From the NCBI GenBank assembly GCA_028408365.1, contig JAOOLD010000004.1, positions 1 to 64,000 of the forward strand: 64,000 nucleotides of DNA. The letters are read 5' to 3'. Numbering within the stretch: position 1 is the first letter of the stretch; each line of letters begins with the position of its first letter. Positions 63,543 to 64,000 of the stretch are shown piece after piece. The stretch is from Bacteroidota bacterium (GTDB lineage: Bacteria; Bacteroidota; Bacteroidia; Flavobacteriales; BACL11). The notes beneath the pieces were generated by a model that saw only the letters and a program-made list of their open reading frames with translations, ran no database searches and was not told the origin of the DNA. The translations under genes were made by a program, and so were the position numbers.

Positions 63543-64000
63543 TTATTGTGAATTGATAAAATAATAATTTATGATGAATGATATTACAGTATTGTATTGA
63601 CCTTGATTATACCAGAGTCTTGCACTTGAAGCATGTTTTCTGATAGGCGTAAAGAATAGAGTATTTGAAAATTTAGTATTTAAGCTTATTTGATTATTAA
63701 CATAATATTCAATTCCAAGTGATGTACTAAAGTCAATAGCGTTAAAATTGTCCCTTAATTCAACGTTACTACCAAAGTTGTCTGTTTCTTTTTGTAAAAG
63801 TAAAAATCCAGTATGAAAGCCAAATTTGATAGAAGTATTTTGTTGCACCAAATAACTAAAATAAAAAGGAGCATCAATATAGTCAAGTTTGAAGCTGTTC
63901 AAGTTCAAATTTAAGTTATTGTTCTTGCTACCTTTTTGAAAATAGGATAATTCAAATTTTAATTTAGATTTTTCAGAAATATTTCTTTGTGTGAAGATAC
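63543..64000 (-). CDS. PorT-family-like outer-membrane beta-barrel protein (5' end outside window)
   Basis: The minus-strand frame runs open from the window edge to a stop at 63543 and gives about 151 residues. There is alternation typical of beta strands: 'KFELSYFQKGSK', 'YIDAPFYFSYLVQQNTS', IKFGFHTGFLLL, TSLGIEYYVNNQISLN and VISFIINYYF. This pattern matches the outer membrane beta-barrel (PorT-like) family. The start lies beyond 64000, and the TTG at 63908 is inside the continuing frame. Role unknown. Confidence 0.7.
   Translation of the reverse strand, partial: IFTQRNISEKSKLKFELSYFQKGSKNNNLNLNLNSFKLDYIDAPFYFSYLVQQNTSIKFGFHTGFLLLQKETDNFGSNVELRDNFNAIDFSTSLGIEYYVNNQISLNTKFSNTLFFTPIRKHASSARLWYNQGQYNTVISFIINYYFINSQ

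Noticed and set aside
1-64000. CRISPR arrays, insertion sequences, prophage or toxin-antitoxin modules
   Set aside because: No regularly spaced repeats, transposase, integrase, phage structural genes or paired toxin-antitoxin frames were seen on reading both strands.

Overview
The window looks like a chromosomal segment from an AT-rich, probably marine and fairly streamlined member of Bacteroidota, class Flavobacteriia. The sequence evidence is: type IX secretion (T9SS) sorting tails on secreted proteins; a PorG-like T9SS component; a CarboxypepD_reg-type TonB receptor; Bacteroidota -7 promoter boxes (TAnnTTTG) in front of many transcription units; few Shine-Dalgarno sites and A-rich start regions; a Lacal_2735-type small protein; and alternative complex III linked to an aa3 oxidase. 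No transposase, integrase, CRISPR array or prophage gene was seen. Almost everything is tightly packed housekeeping sequence.

Layout. (1) 1-8130: secreted and surface proteins. They are a fragment of a W-rich protein, an arylsulfotransferase-like protein, a CotH kinase-like protein with a lamin-tail domain, a beta-propeller protein, an OmpA lipoprotein and a second CotH-like protein. Four of them end in T9SS-type tails. (2) 8137-9843: small membrane protein, nitroreductase, Lacal_2735 protein and NTF2-like lipoprotein. (3) 10136-14757: Amt ammonium transporter, GapN-type aldehyde dehydrogenase, an odd tRNA-like gene with an 89-nt variable region, an unknown lipoprotein, and tRNA-Ser(GGA). (4) 14758-21042: tatD, a GT9 glycosyltransferase, and a four-gene minus-strand operon (TonB receptor, KdsB-like, HU/SPOR protein, thioesterase). 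(5) 21165-33308: gdhA, kbl, then a translation and growth block (rplM, rpsI, rpsB, tsf, pyrH, frr), rfbA, a polyprenyl synthase, and sucA-sucB. (6) 33301-35727: iron-sulfur and redox cluster (2Fe-2S ferredoxin, ferredoxin reductase, 4Fe-4S ferredoxin, NFU). (7) 35737-44701: minus-strand envelope operons (murI, two OmpH/Skp, bamA, uppS, porG, nadK, an Omp85-like barrel, a CBS protein). (8) 44733-49535: pdxJ and a hydrolase, facing a four-gene minus-strand operon (MurG-like glycosyltransferase, LuxE-like acyltransferase, GNAT, PqqB-like MBL protein). (9) 49567-51584: trmB, mrp, NifU-like. (10) 51680-62267: actABCDEF plus coxB and coxA. (11) 62306-64000: ruvB, a small conserved-looking ORF and a truncated PorT-like barrel.

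How the parts connect. BamA with its OmpH/Skp chaperones would insert outer-membrane barrels, such as PorG and the TonB receptor. PorG belongs to the T9SS, whose cargo tails appear on the proteins at the left end. UppS and MurI feed cell-wall synthesis. SucAB and GdhA meet at 2-oxoglutarate, and Amt supplies ammonium for GdhA. ACIII passes electrons from quinol through c-type haems to the aa3 oxidase.

The feature that ordinary annotation explains least is the tRNA-like gene at 13374-13531. It has an intact acceptor, D-arm and T-arm, a Leu-type D-loop, an Asp-like anticodon loop (GUC) and a very large variable region. Other signals worth a check are a 30-bp element shared by the promoters of amt and the lipoprotein gene at 13790, and several genes whose -7 box lies only 3-5 nt from the start codon, which would give leaderless mRNAs.
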